Source: Pseudonocardia sp. (GTDB lineage Bacteria; Actinomycetota; Actinomycetes; Mycobacteriales; Pseudonocardiaceae). Taken from it: a DNA stretch of 46,091 nucleotides. The DNA is taken from NCBI GenBank assembly GCA_019244295.1, contig JAFASX010000093.1:1-46091 (forward strand). Reading direction: 5' to 3'. A program made the translations under genes and the position numbers. The notes beneath the pieces are model-generated. The model was not told the origin of the DNA, did no database searches, and saw only the letters and a list, made by a program, of their open reading frames with translations. Below are positions 7,556 to 15,758 of this stretch, in pieces; position 1 is the stretch's first letter; every line of letters begins with the position of its first letter.

Positions 7556-8371
7556 TCAATGGCCGATAAATCGCGGTTTCCGCCGTTCGATCACCGCGGC
7601 CAACCCCTCCCGGGCGTCCGCGGTGCCGGACAGCTCAGAGACCGTTCGGGCCTCCTCCGGCAGCTGCGCCTCAACTCTGCCGCCGAGCCCCGACCACACC
7701 AGCCGTTTAGTCGCGCCCATGGCCAGCGGCGCGCCGGAGGCCAGCTTCCGGGCCAGCGCATAGGCTTCGTCGCGTAACGAAAGATCCGGCACCACCCGGG
7801 TGACCAGGCCGATCTCGTAAGCGTCAGCGGCGGTCAGCGCTGGGTTGGTCAAGAAGATCTCCATCGCCTTGCGCACGCCGACGATCCGCGGCAACGTCAC
7901 CGTCGAGCCGGCGTCTGGGATCATCCCGACCCGCGTCGCGCCGGAGATGAACTTCGCCGACTCGGCGGCCAGCACGATGTCAGACGCGCAGACCAAGCCG
8001 AATCCGCCACCCCCCGCCACATACCCGTGCACCGCCGCGATCACCGGGGCCCGCAGGTTGAGCAGGCCCTGCGCACAGATCTGCAACCACGATGTGACTT
8101 CACGCAGATAGTCTGGCAGCGCCTCGCCCTTGCTGGCGAAGGTCTTGACATCCCCACCGGCACAGAAATGCGGGCCCTCCCCGCTGAGCAGCAGCACCCG
8201 CAGATCCGGGTGCCCATAGGCGATCATGATCGCGTCGTAGAACGCCCGCAGGAATGGCACGTCCATCCCGTTGGATGCCTCCGGGCGGTTGAGCCGCAGA
8301 TGACCCACGCCGACGGCGTCAGCTTCGGTATCCAGGTCGAGCAGAACCGGACCGCTGTCGATCAGCTTCAC
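7556..8371 (-). CDS. Enoyl-CoA hydratase/isomerase family protein
   Basis: This 271-aa crotonase-fold protein starts at GTG 8371 with AAGGAG nine bases upstream. The two oxyanion-hole segments are visible: GPHFCAGGDVKTF near residue 65 and HGYVAGGGGFGLVCASDI near residue 115. The catalytic-acid region reads GMIPDAGSTVTLPRIVG, with Asp where many hydratases have Glu, a pattern common in isomerase-like members. It acts on an acyl-CoA in fatty acid, aromatic or steroid breakdown; the substrate cannot be told from sequence. It follows a 46-aa ORF and the truncated end of another gene in what was probably a catabolic operon. Confidence 0.88.
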   Translation of the reverse strand: MKLIDSGPVLLDLDTEADAVGVGHLRLNRPEASNGMDVPFLRAFYDAIMIAYGHPDLRVLLLSGEGPHFCAGGDVKTFASKGEALPDYLREVTSWLQICAQGLLNLRAPVIAAVHGYVAGGGGFGLVCASDIVLAAESAKFISGATRVGMIPDAGSTVTLPRIVGVRKAMEIFLTNPALTAADAYEIGLVTRVVPDLSLRDEAYALARKLASGAPLAMGATKRLVWSGLGGRVEAQLPEEARTVSELSGTADAREGLAAVIERRKPRFIGH

Positions 8372-8379
8372 GTGTCTCC

Positions 8380-8520
8380 TTACTTGGGTGGGTTACGAAA
8401 GGGCAACGCGCGCAGATGTCCATCGGGCAGCCAGAGTCGTCGGCCAGCCGGGCCTCCCCGTACGAGGAACCGCTCGATGACTCGGACGTCGAGTTGCGTC
8501 TGGGTCACGCCAGCCGTCAC
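8380..8520 (-). CDS. Small protein (46 aa) upstream of enoyl-CoA hydratase
   Basis: A GTG at 8520 overlaps the stop of an upstream frame (GTGA) and opens a 46-aa frame, containing VIERFLVRGGPAGRRLWLPD and ending FRNPPK. Its stop overlaps the ribosome binding site of the enoyl-CoA hydratase gene. The tight coupling and high third-position GC support a translated gene. I do not recognise a family. It could also be the surviving end of a longer protein. Confidence 0.45.
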   Translation of the reverse strand: MTAGVTQTQLDVRVIERFLVRGGPAGRRLWLPDGHLRALPFRNPPK

Positions 8521-8573
8521 TGAGCCATCAACTCCTTGTAGTGGTCCCAGAACCTAAACACGTGATCGGTGCG
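8517..8573 (-). pseudogene. C-terminal stub of a lost operon gene
   Basis: The minus-strand frame ends with RTDHVFRFWDHYKELMAQ and a TGA that overlaps the next GTG. This looks like the genuine C-terminus of an enzyme, possibly a ring-hydroxylating dioxygenase. Further upstream the frame is antisense to the TetR-like relic and is no longer protein-like. A deletion or rearrangement junction therefore lies near 8575. Confidence 0.4.
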
Positions 8574-8579
8574 CGGACA

Positions 8580-8819
8580 AACGTGACCGAGCCGCGCTTC
8601 GCCGGCACTCGGCTGTCCGACATCGTTGAACAGGCGCACGTGCAGGCACCGGCGATCTACTACTATCCCTATCCGTCGCGGGAGGACCTTATTGAGGAGG
8701 TCATGTACGTCGGGGCGGCCGCCATGCGCTCTCATTTGCTCGACTTGCTCGACGCGCTGGCTGCTCTGCCCGACCACGCTTCCCCGGTAGACCGCATCGC
8801 CACCGCCGCCGAGGCCTAG
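8580..8819 (+). pseudogene. TetR-family regulator relic
   Basis: The frame contains RLSDIVEQAHVQAPAIYYYP, then YPSREDLIEEVMYVGAAAMR. This is the recognition helix and first dimerisation helix of a TetR/AcrR repressor (usual pattern ...T.L.DIA..AGV..PAIYYYF.SREDLI.E). The first helices of the HTH are missing at the 5' end, and a stop comes after about 80 residues, so most of the ligand domain is gone. It probably once regulated the neighbouring acyl-CoA genes (inference). Confidence 0.75.
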
Positions 8820-8823
8820 TCGA

Positions 8824-10047
8824 ATGACCATATTGTGCGCTCAACAGCAGATCGCGACGCTCGGTTCGCGGCTGACCGGAATGGACGCGGCCCGAGGCGT
8901 GGCGTTGCTGGGCATGATTGCCGTGCACGGGCTCGGCGCCACCAGCGGCTCTGGCGGGCCGAACGCCGCTTACTTGATCGCCGGAGGGCGTTCGGCTGGC
9001 ACCTTTGCCCTATTGACCGGGGTTGCCGTCACGTTCATAACGGGTCGAGCCCAGGTCAAGTTCGGGTCGGATGCCCGGGCAGCGGCGGCGACACTGCTGG
9101 CCAGGGCGACGGCAATTGGGCTGCTCGGGCTCGCGCTGGGCTATACCGACGCCACCGTGGTCGAAGTCATCCTGCCCTACTACGCGGAGCTATTCTTGCT
9201 AGCGATTCCGTTGGTGTTCTTGCCGACTAGGGTGCTCGCCGCGCTCGCGGTACTGATCGCTGTGGTCGTGCCGACACTCAGCCAGCTGTTGCGCCCGCGA
9301 CTGCCAATCCCGACCCTGGACAATCCGGACTTCGCCTACCTGCTGCGTGATCCGCTGGCCCTGCTCAGCGAGCTGAGCCTCACCGGCCACTACCCCGCAT
9401 TGCCGTGGCTAGCTTATATCTGCGCCGGAATGGCAATCGGCCGCTTGCGGCTGTCGCGGATGGACACCGCTGCCGGATTGCTCGTCGGCGGCACGGTCTT
9501 GGGGATTGCCGTATCCGCGGCGTCCTGGGTGTTGCTCGGCCCGCTAGGCGGGCTTGCCCATATCCAGGCCGCTACCCCATTGGACCAGTTGGCTACCGCC
9601 CCAACCGTAGCCGACTACGTCGAGGTTTCCGGCGAAGGCACTACGCCCACCACGACCTGGTGGTGGCTAGCGTCGGCCGCACCACACAGCGGTACCACAC
9701 TGGATCTGGCCCAGACCGCCGGGGCGGCAATGGCGCTGCTCGGGGCGATGCTGCTGCTCACCCAGCTGATCCCGGCCAAGACCACCCGCCGACCCGGGCT
9801 GGTTAAAGCCGCTCAGGTGGCCTCGCGGCCGCTGGCCGCCGCCGGCGGCATGACCCTGACCTTATACACCGCTTCGGTCGTGTTCATGAACTCTCCACTC
9901 GACGACTTCAGCCCCCTCGGCGGTTATCTACTGCAGGTCACCGTCGCACTGCTGTTCGCCCTGGCTTGGCGCTACACCATCGGTCGAGGCCCACTCGAAA
10001 CCGTTGTGACCACGCTCACCCGCGTCGCGCGAAATCTGGCCCGTTGA
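8824..10047 (+). CDS. Multi-pass membrane acyltransferase-like protein (DUF418/HGSNAT-like)
   Basis: This 407-aa protein is almost entirely membrane-spanning, with about nine to ten hydrophobic segments. The N-terminal signature RLTGMDAARGVALLGMIAVH is typical of the DUF418/DUF1624 group related to heparan-alpha-glucosaminide N-acetyltransferase. In that family a conserved His in the first helix takes part in transmembrane acetyl transfer; the His here lies in IAVHGLG. Mid-protein, LPWLAYICAGMAIGRL is the second typical block, and the end has GMTLTLYTASVVF. The substrate is unknown. It starts five bases after the TetR relic ends, so the relic may once have been its regulator. Confidence 0.78.
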   Translation: MTILCAQQQIATLGSRLTGMDAARGVALLGMIAVHGLGATSGSGGPNAAYLIAGGRSAGTFALLTGVAVTFITGRAQVKFGSDARAAAATLLARATAIGLLGLALGYTDATVVEVILPYYAELFLLAIPLVFLPTRVLAALAVLIAVVVPTLSQLLRPRLPIPTLDNPDFAYLLRDPLALLSELSLTGHYPALPWLAYICAGMAIGRLRLSRMDTAAGLLVGGTVLGIAVSAASWVLLGPLGGLAHIQAATPLDQLATAPTVADYVEVSGEGTTPTTTWWWLASAAPHSGTTLDLAQTAGAAMALLGAMLLLTQLIPAKTTRRPGLVKAAQVASRPLAAAGGMTLTLYTASVVFMNSPLDDFSPLGGYLLQVTVALLFALAWRYTIGRGPLETVVTTLTRVARNLAR

Positions 10048-10109
10048 TCTCGAGGCCGAGTTTCGCCGGGCCAAGGCTACGCCTAGTCACCGCTCGCACA
10101 GCGGGTGTG

Positions 10110-10145
10110 TGGTCCGCGCAGCCCCTACAAGTGCTGCGCGGACCA
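10110..10145. repeat. 13-bp inverted repeat with conserved loop
   Basis: TGGTCCGCGCAGC and its exact complement flank the loop CCCTACAAGT, between the membrane protein and gluconokinase. Stem sequence differs from the 7484-7547 hairpin, but the core GCAGC-CCTACAAGT-GCTGC is nearly the same there. The pairing is kept although the stem bases differ, which suggests selection for structure or a structured mobile repeat. Confidence 0.85.
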
Positions 10146-10205
10146 GAAAGCTGCTGTGTCGAGTCAATACCCTGCGTCCGTGGCGACCAACGACACCGCG
10201 CTGAC

Positions 10206-10727
10206 GTGACCACACCGCTGCCCGCCGTCGCGCGGCCGGTTCTGGTGCTGATGGGCGTGTCCGGCTGCGGCAAGTCCACCGTGGCCGGGGTACTGGCCGG
10301 CCAGCTGGACTGGGAGCTGGTCGAAGGCGATGACCTGCACCCCCCGTCCAACGTGTCGAAGATGGCCGCCGGACACCCGTTGGACGATGACGACCGGTGG
10401 CCGTGGCTAGAGCTGATCGCCACCTGGATCCGGGAGCGCACCGAGAGCGGCCGGCCCGGCATAGTCACCTGCTCGGCGCTCAAGCGACGCTACCGGGACG
10501 TGCTGCGCGGCGGGCGCGTGGTGTTCGTCTACCTCGCCGGCACCCGGGAACAGATCCGACGGCGGTTGACCGCGCGTCACGGGCACTTCATGCCGACGGC
10601 GCTGCTGGACTCGCAGTTCGCCGACCTGGAGCCACCAGACTCAGGCGAGGCCGCGATCACCATCGACATCACGGCGGCGCCCGGCGCCGAAGCGGACGAG
10701 ATCATCCGACGATTACATCTCACTTAA
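10206..10727 (+). CDS. gntK: Gluconokinase
   Basis: This 173-aa protein starts at GTG 10206; the alternative ATG 10251 would cut off the first beta strand. Walker A is MGVSGCGKSTVAG at about residues 16-28. The sequence EGDDLHPPSNVSKMAAGHPL, followed by DDDDRWPWL, is the hallmark of GntK-type gluconate kinases (D.D..HP..N..KM..G.PL.D.DR.PWL). CSALKRRYRDVLR is the conserved lid-side segment and GHFMPTALLDSQFADLE the C-terminal signature. It phosphorylates D-gluconate to 6-phosphogluconate with ATP in the cytoplasm. No gluconate permease or GntR regulator is adjacent. Confidence 0.93.
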   Translation: MTTPLPAVARPVLVLMGVSGCGKSTVAGVLAGQLDWELVEGDDLHPPSNVSKMAAGHPLDDDDRWPWLELIATWIRERTESGRPGIVTCSALKRRYRDVLRGGRVVFVYLAGTREQIRRRLTARHGHFMPTALLDSQFADLEPPDSGEAAITIDITAAPGAEADEIIRRLHLT

Positions 10728-10766
10728 GGCTCTCGAGACCGAGCCCGGTTACACGGCGGACCTTCC

Positions 10767-12401
10767 TTACTCAGGACAACGCTCCTCGGTCGGGTACACC
10801 TCGACCGAGGTTGAATGTGGCGGTTGTCCATTAGCAGGAGGTGGGCAGACTTGTGACACCAAGGGGTGGCTGTCCGGGTCGCTGTCGTCGCGGTTGCCGT
10901 TGTTGTCGAAGGTAAGGGAGCCCTGGGCCGCGAACGGGACAGGATGCCCGCGAGAGAACGATCCGATCGAGCTGTTGATGGCGCCGGGGGTAATCCGCGA
11001 CTTGGCGGGCAGGTATTTCAACGTATCTGTCACTGTGGTTAGGGAATCGTAAGCGTTGATCGCCCAGCCGTCGTCGAGATCTGTCTGGCTGAATTGGAGG
11101 TTGGCGAACTGATTCCAGAGATTGGCGAAGCCGGCAATCCCGGAGTTTTTCTTTTTCAGTACGTCCGGGTTGGCTAGCCCGGTGTAGAACAATCGCACTT
11201 TGCCATTTCTGAGCGACGCTAAAGCTTTTGCACGTAGGTTTTCGAGTTGGGAATCTGGTTCGGGTGCGCGGATTCGGGAGGCGTCAGAGATGCTCGCTAC
11301 AGCGATCGACCTCGCTTTGCAAGCTTGATCTTGGTATCGCCTGTCGATCGCGTTGAGGAAACTGCTAAGGTCCCCGGCGCGGGCCGCGTAGATGGCTGTG
11401 ACATCTTGCTCACTATCGCAGAGTTGCTGAACGGCCACATTCACAGTAGATGGGTCGGTGGGATCGAACCGGACCTCGTGAACGGTAGAGCCAAATTTCC
11501 TGTGTATGAGCGGCAGAGCCGTGCATGTGAACGGGTCGGTCGCGGTGGTTGGTGTGATGATAAGGTCGGCTTTCTTGAGGTATTCACTAAGCCGCTGGAC
11601 TTGGGTAGCAATTCTATAAGCGACCCGGTAGTAAAAGCCTTTCCCGATTCCCTTGTCGAAGATGTCGTCGTCGGTGCAGGCGGTGAAGTCGGGGTTGTCG
11701 TCACGGGATCCGTTCTGATCGAAGCCTTCCGCCGTGATGAGGTCGGAAACCATCGGAATGTGTCCCATAGCCAGTGTTTGGACGGCCTCAGCCGAACGTT
11801 GGTTGCTTTGTCCCAACCCGACCACAGCGACGATGCCGGGGGTGTTCGCCAAGAGTTGCGCGACTTGTTCCGCCGCCTGTTCGGTCGCGCCCATCTGACC
11901 AACCAGAAGTTGGATCGGATGGACACAATCGGACGAATTATTAGCTTCTGCCTGGCTAGCGGCGAAACCCTCAAGCTCGTGCAGGCCGCGGCCGCCATTG
12001 TTCGGTGAGCTCAGGGTTACGAGCACTCCGACTGTTACAGGTGCGGCGCCGGCACGACACGGTTTCCCTTGCGCTTGTTCGTTCTGGCTGGCGACTGTCT
12101 GGAAGACTTGATCGAAAGCTGATAGCCCAAAATCGTAGTTCCCGTCACTCACCCCGACACATTCGTCGTTCTGCGACCAAATACTTGATGTCGGTAGCGG
12201 CCCTGCCCGGCAGCTAATCCGCGTGAACAGCCAGGGACCGGCCAGGACCCCGGCGGTGACGAAGACTGTTAGCAAAACAACGGTCAGCGTAAACGGGATC
12301 CAGTGCGACCACCGCCTAGGGAATCGGTCTGGCCGAGGAATGAGCCACCAACGGTAGGTTTGCCTCCGTCTGATCTGACGGGTGGCAGGGGTCGGTCGCA
12401 C
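10767..12401 (-). CDS. Membrane-anchored periplasmic-binding-protein-fold (type I) sensor-like protein
   Basis: This 544-aa protein starts at GTG 12401 with GAGGGAG upstream. A basic N-terminus (about 33 residues) is followed by one membrane helix, WIPFTLTVVLLTVFVTAGVL, and a large extracytoplasmic domain. That domain has features of the branched-chain amino-acid-binding type I periplasmic fold: VTVGVLVTLSSPNNGGRGLH, GIVAVVGLGQSNQRSAEAVQ, HIPMVSDLITAEGF, and later DVTAIYAARAGDLSSFLNAI. Conserved-looking Cys pairs suggest disulphides. There is no lipobox and no ABC permease or ATPase nearby, so transport is unlikely. It follows the STAND-like ATPase gene by 48 bases, suggesting a sensor-and-effector pair. 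Lower GC than its neighbours suggests acquisition. Confidence 0.78.
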   Translation of the reverse strand: MRPTPATRQIRRRQTYRWWLIPRPDRFPRRWSHWIPFTLTVVLLTVFVTAGVLAGPWLFTRISCRAGPLPTSSIWSQNDECVGVSDGNYDFGLSAFDQVFQTVASQNEQAQGKPCRAGAAPVTVGVLVTLSSPNNGGRGLHELEGFAASQAEANNSSDCVHPIQLLVGQMGATEQAAEQVAQLLANTPGIVAVVGLGQSNQRSAEAVQTLAMGHIPMVSDLITAEGFDQNGSRDDNPDFTACTDDDIFDKGIGKGFYYRVAYRIATQVQRLSEYLKKADLIITPTTATDPFTCTALPLIHRKFGSTVHEVRFDPTDPSTVNVAVQQLCDSEQDVTAIYAARAGDLSSFLNAIDRRYQDQACKARSIAVASISDASRIRAPEPDSQLENLRAKALASLRNGKVRLFYTGLANPDVLKKKNSGIAGFANLWNQFANLQFSQTDLDDGWAINAYDSLTTVTDTLKYLPAKSRITPGAINSSIGSFSRGHPVPFAAQGSLTFDNNGNRDDSDPDSHPLVSQVCPPPANGQPPHSTSVEVYPTEERCPE

Positions 12402-12449
12402 CGTTTCACTCCCTCACTGATCGTTGCGAAACACGGGTGTGACCCGCGG

Positions 12450-14435
12450 TTAGGCGAGTTCGTTAGCGAGCCGCCGGTATCGATCCGAACGGGCGAGAAA
12501 AAGTGTCAAACCGTCGGGTGACGTGTCGGCGAGTCCATCGTAGTCGTGAACGATGAGCAGGTAGCCGCGGCGCAGTGTTTCCCGGTCGCTGAGGCAGGGA
12601 TCTCTAATCGTGTGGAGTTGGCTGACTAGCCGAGTAACACGTGCGGAATTCTCGATCCCTGTGTTCAGCGGTTGAGCTGACGTCGAGTGATCACCATTAG
12701 GGTGTGGCGTCGCCACAGTCTGATCAAGCAACGTCAGCCAGTCCTTGCCTGGGCAATTTGGCAGGAGACGGCCAAGTTCTTCGGCGACCATGGTGATGTT
12801 GCCCAGCGCCAGATTGTGATGTAGCCGGCCGCCGAGATCAGATTTGCTGAGGCGGTCCAGCAAGGTACCGAAAACGTCGTGCCACCGCGGTTCCTCCACT
12901 CGGTTAGCGAGTGCGCGTAACAATAGGTACCGGATAAACGGTTCAAGCGCGAGGCGATTCCGCGGACCAGTACCGGACCACAGGGTGCTCGAAGCAAATA
13001 GCATTGGCGCTACCTCTACCGGGGTTCTCAACGACAGCCTGAGCTCCTGTGCTTCGTCACGGTCGCGCGCAGCGGAAAGCGTCACTAGATCCTGCCAAAG
13101 ATCCGGGTCGACGCGCTGATGGAGGCTCAACCCGGCGACGATCCGGTCGAGTAGGAATTGCTCTATGCTGCGCTGGGCGTCCGGCGCCTGCCGACGCAGG
13201 ATCCTATCCATATCGTCGATGAGTTGCGGCGCCGCTTGGAGGTCCCGCAGCACGAGCTTGGTCGCCGCCGCGTGCCCGCTAGTAAGCCGGTGCACCGCAT
13301 TCGCGACAACGCGCGTGCCCAACGATGGCGGCCATTCATAGGCCATTGCCATCTGACGTACGTCGTCTACGGACAATCCACCGACAACGATGGACAACCA
13401 CACCCCCGTTCGACGGACATCTTCAGCGGTCAGGTCAGCCAATTGCGACTCCTGCCACCGCGCACCCGCGGGAACCTGTCCGACCAGGCTAGCCGCAAGA
13501 GAACCACCGCTCGCGACGACGACCGTCACCGGATCAGGCGTTGCGCCCTGAGCCGCGAGATTTTGTCGCACCCGGACCAGCGCCGCGACTAACCACGCCG
13601 CCATGGGTGTATCGCTATTGTCCAGTGCGACAATGGCGTTCCACGGCCGCGCCGCGATCCGGTTGAGGCTATCACGCAAATCCGCGAGCAGAGCACCCAC
13701 CAGAAGGTCATCCACATCATCCCGGACCGCGATGTTGTCGCTTTGCGCCTGAACACTGAGCTGGACAAGCGCACGTACCGGGTCGCGATGGAGCCGCTGG
13801 TCTTGGTGTCCGAACCACTCCAGGGCTTCTTTCCAGTTCAAGCGCGCCCGCCAAGGGAATTTCCTCAGTCGCTTGACAATTTGTTCGGCTATCTTCGTGA
13901 ACACTTCGGAAAGGTCCCCCGCACCCGGCACCGAAGTCGCCACCAGGCCAGCCACAAGCTCGATTACCGCACCACCGTCCCGGTAAGTATTCAACCGCTG
14001 CACCATTACATCCACGGCACGCCGCGGATCAGGGTCCTGGACTGGCTCGGACATCGCGATGTACGCCAGCACTACCCGGTTAAACGACACCTTGTACCCA
14101 TGTACGTCGGCGCTGAGACCCAGCATCAGCGCCGCGAGCAATGGCCGCTTTAAACCTGTCTGGTCATCCGGGAGAGCCAGCGAGTCCACCCGGGCTGTCG
14201 GCGTCCGTGCCGCCCACCTTTCTTCCAAGCTGCGTAGCAGCTCCGAACGTCCCGACCCACCGCAACCCTCCAGCACCAGGATTGGACGCCCGCTACCCGG
14301 CGTCACCTGGGGTCCGCCGTCGACCTTCACTAGCTGATCCAGAAACGAGAGCAGATCCGACCGCCCAGCGAAGCTCACGCTGCCCCCCACACACACGAAC
14401 AAAGCAAAGACGATCATTAAAGGAGACCCCGCCAT
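12450..14435 (-). CDS. STAND-like P-loop ATPase, partner of the binding-protein-fold gene
   Basis: This is a 661-aa protein. VSFAGRSDLLSFLDQL near residue 20 resembles the opening of AAA_16/NACHT-type ATPase domains. A P-loop follows at about 56, LEGCGGSGRSELLRSLEERW, in which the usual Lys is Arg (GxxGxGRS). A Walker B-like strand AIVALDNSD lies near residue 270, with TVVVASGG as a possible sensor strand. The C-terminal half is helical with no known effector domain that I can see. A GTG at 14378 has a better ribosome binding site (GGGGGG) than ATG 14435, and would remove a hydrophobic N-terminal stretch that could otherwise be a membrane anchor. The Arg in Walker A may mean weak hydrolysis. 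The next gene is the binding-protein-fold protein. Confidence 0.72.
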   Translation of the reverse strand: MAGSPLMIVFALFVCVGGSVSFAGRSDLLSFLDQLVKVDGGPQVTPGSGRPILVLEGCGGSGRSELLRSLEERWAARTPTARVDSLALPDDQTGLKRPLLAALMLGLSADVHGYKVSFNRVVLAYIAMSEPVQDPDPRRAVDVMVQRLNTYRDGGAVIELVAGLVATSVPGAGDLSEVFTKIAEQIVKRLRKFPWRARLNWKEALEWFGHQDQRLHRDPVRALVQLSVQAQSDNIAVRDDVDDLLVGALLADLRDSLNRIAARPWNAIVALDNSDTPMAAWLVAALVRVRQNLAAQGATPDPVTVVVASGGSLAASLVGQVPAGARWQESQLADLTAEDVRRTGVWLSIVVGGLSVDDVRQMAMAYEWPPSLGTRVVANAVHRLTSGHAAATKLVLRDLQAAPQLIDDMDRILRRQAPDAQRSIEQFLLDRIVAGLSLHQRVDPDLWQDLVTLSAARDRDEAQELRLSLRTPVEVAPMLFASSTLWSGTGPRNRLALEPFIRYLLLRALANRVEEPRWHDVFGTLLDRLSKSDLGGRLHHNLALGNITMVAEELGRLLPNCPGKDWLTLLDQTVATPHPNGDHSTSAQPLNTGIENSARVTRLVSQLHTIRDPCLSDRETLRRGYLLIVHDYDGLADTSPDGLTLFLARSDRYRRLANELA

Positions 14436-14696
14436 TATTACAAGCCTTACGGCGAGAGAAACCCCCTCGTTTCCCGGCCAATAGCCTGAGAGCTACACCC
14501 CTCCCACGAGTCGATTGACCGAGGTCTTACCAGGTAGATTGCAACAAACATACCACGGAGAGTGCCATGATGAGCTCACGATCCGGCAAATATTGCACGG
14601 TTCGGTCTAACATTAGCGACATTGTCTCACTCTTTGTAGTTACCGTCGCCTCCGTCACACAGGAGCAAGGACATGACTCACCATCATAGGGTCAAC
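14436..14696. promoter_or_regulatory. AT-richer leader upstream of the STAND cassette
   Basis: This 260-base gap has clearly lower GC than its surroundings and contains no gene. It lies between the IS481 remnant and the first cassette gene, so the cassette promoter must be here or inside the remnant. I cannot assign a confident -35/-10 pair. The base composition supports the cassette having been imported as a unit. Confidence 0.4.
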
Positions 14697-14939
14697 CTAG
14701 GCCAAGCGAACGCGGTTCAGGGACCAGCGGACGGGCTCCCGCCGGGATGGGCTTGACGCAACTCGCACCATCAACCCCGCCAGGCCATCCCGAGCACACT
14801 GGGTCAACCAGGTATACAAATACAACATCTGGCGCAAAAATCCGAACTGGACCGCCACCACCATCTTGGGTTCACCACGCTCGAGGGCCAGCGCAGCACA
14901 ATAACGCCGCTCGACAACAGACAAGTCCACTAAAGCCAA
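14697..14939 (-). mobile_element. IS481-family transposase N-terminal remnant
   Basis: The frame begins MALVDLSVVERRYCAALALE and continues VVAVQFGFLRQMLYLYTWLT, then DGLAGL. This tracks the N-terminal HTH of IS481 transposases (MALVELSVVEQRY.AV..V..G..VTEVAARFGVSRQT...W...Y...GLAGL). Many positions have drifted, and the DDE catalytic domain is absent. It borders the STAND cassette and marks a past insertion. Confidence 0.7.
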
Positions 14940-14988
14940 TCTCGGCAGTTTCGGGTTTCGTCATGCCGCTCAGGCGGTGTTCTGAAGC

Positions 14989-15747
14989 TCAGCCGGCGCG
15001 GCAACTCGCGGATACCCCGAACCGGTCGGCGACCAGCCGTTTGATCCCGCGCGGAAAGTCCTCGGCAGCGGCGAAGTGGGCAGGGACGAGACGGAGCTGG
15101 GCCTCGGCATCGCCGGCGAAGGCGGCCGCGCACAGCCGCGGCTCGGCGTTGGCCAAGGCGAGGATCGCCCCGGCCACGCCCAGCGCACCGGCTTGCAGGA
15201 GTATCGAGGCTGAGCCGACGTACAGTGGGTGCGGCCAGCTCACTAACGTGGCCAGCAGCCGGTCCATGTCTCCCGAGGAGTCCTTGCAGCCTTGTATGGG
15301 CAGCTTCGCCAGCAGCTCCAGCGGGATGCCCGGGGGTGCTACCGCCGGGTAGTGGTAGGCAAGCACCGGTACCTCACCCGCCGCCGAAGCGATCCCCTCG
15401 TAGTAGCCGGTGGGGTCGGCCACCCCGCGCGGCGAGCGGGCGAGCACCGCGTCGACACCGTGGTCTCGGGCAGCGGCGGTGAGTGCCCGTGCCTGCCGGG
15501 TCGAAGCGGCGCCCGTGCCAGCCACCACAACCGCTGAGGGCACGGCGGCACGCACCGCGGCGAACAGCCCGATCCGTTCCTCGTCGTAGAGCGTGTCGAC
15601 CTCACCGGTCGTGCCCGCGACGATCACCGCGCGCACGCCCAGTGAGACCAGCCGGGCGGCGAACGAAGCCGTAGCGGAGTAGTCGACCGCGCCGGTGTCG
15701 TCGAACAGCGTGACGAGGGCGACACCGACTCCCGTGAACACAGGCAT
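14989..15747 (-). CDS. Dihydrodipicolinate synthase/KDG aldolase family protein
   Basis: This 252-aa TIM-barrel protein belongs to the DapA/NanA class I aldolase family. VIVAGTTGEVDTLYDEER near residue 40 is the GTTGE substrate loop. VPVLAYHYPAV carries the Tyr equivalent, and IQGCKDSSGDMDRLL holds the Schiff-base Lys. It is shorter than typical DapA (about 290 aa). It starts 12 bases after the IlvD-like gene stops, in an operon with a KARI-like enzyme. The context suggests cleavage of a 2-keto-3-deoxy sugar acid (or similar keto acid) to pyruvate and an aldehyde rather than lysine synthesis (inference). The C-terminal end is somewhat abrupt. Confidence 0.82.
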   Translation of the reverse strand: MPVFTGVGVALVTLFDDTGAVDYSATASFAARLVSLGVRAVIVAGTTGEVDTLYDEERIGLFAAVRAAVPSAVVVAGTGAASTRQARALTAAARDHGVDAVLARSPRGVADPTGYYEGIASAAGEVPVLAYHYPAVAPPGIPLELLAKLPIQGCKDSSGDMDRLLATLVSWPHPLYVGSASILLQAGALGVAGAILALANAEPRLCAAAFAGDAEAQLRLVPAHFAAAEDFPRGIKRLVADRFGVSASCRAG

Positions 15748-15758
15748 AGTCGTCCTTT

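Noticed and set aside
10784..10810. Hairpin CCTCGGTCG/CGACCGAGG
   Set aside because: It lies inside the 3' coding end of the binding-protein-fold gene; its codons are consistent with the protein, so I do not call it a terminator.
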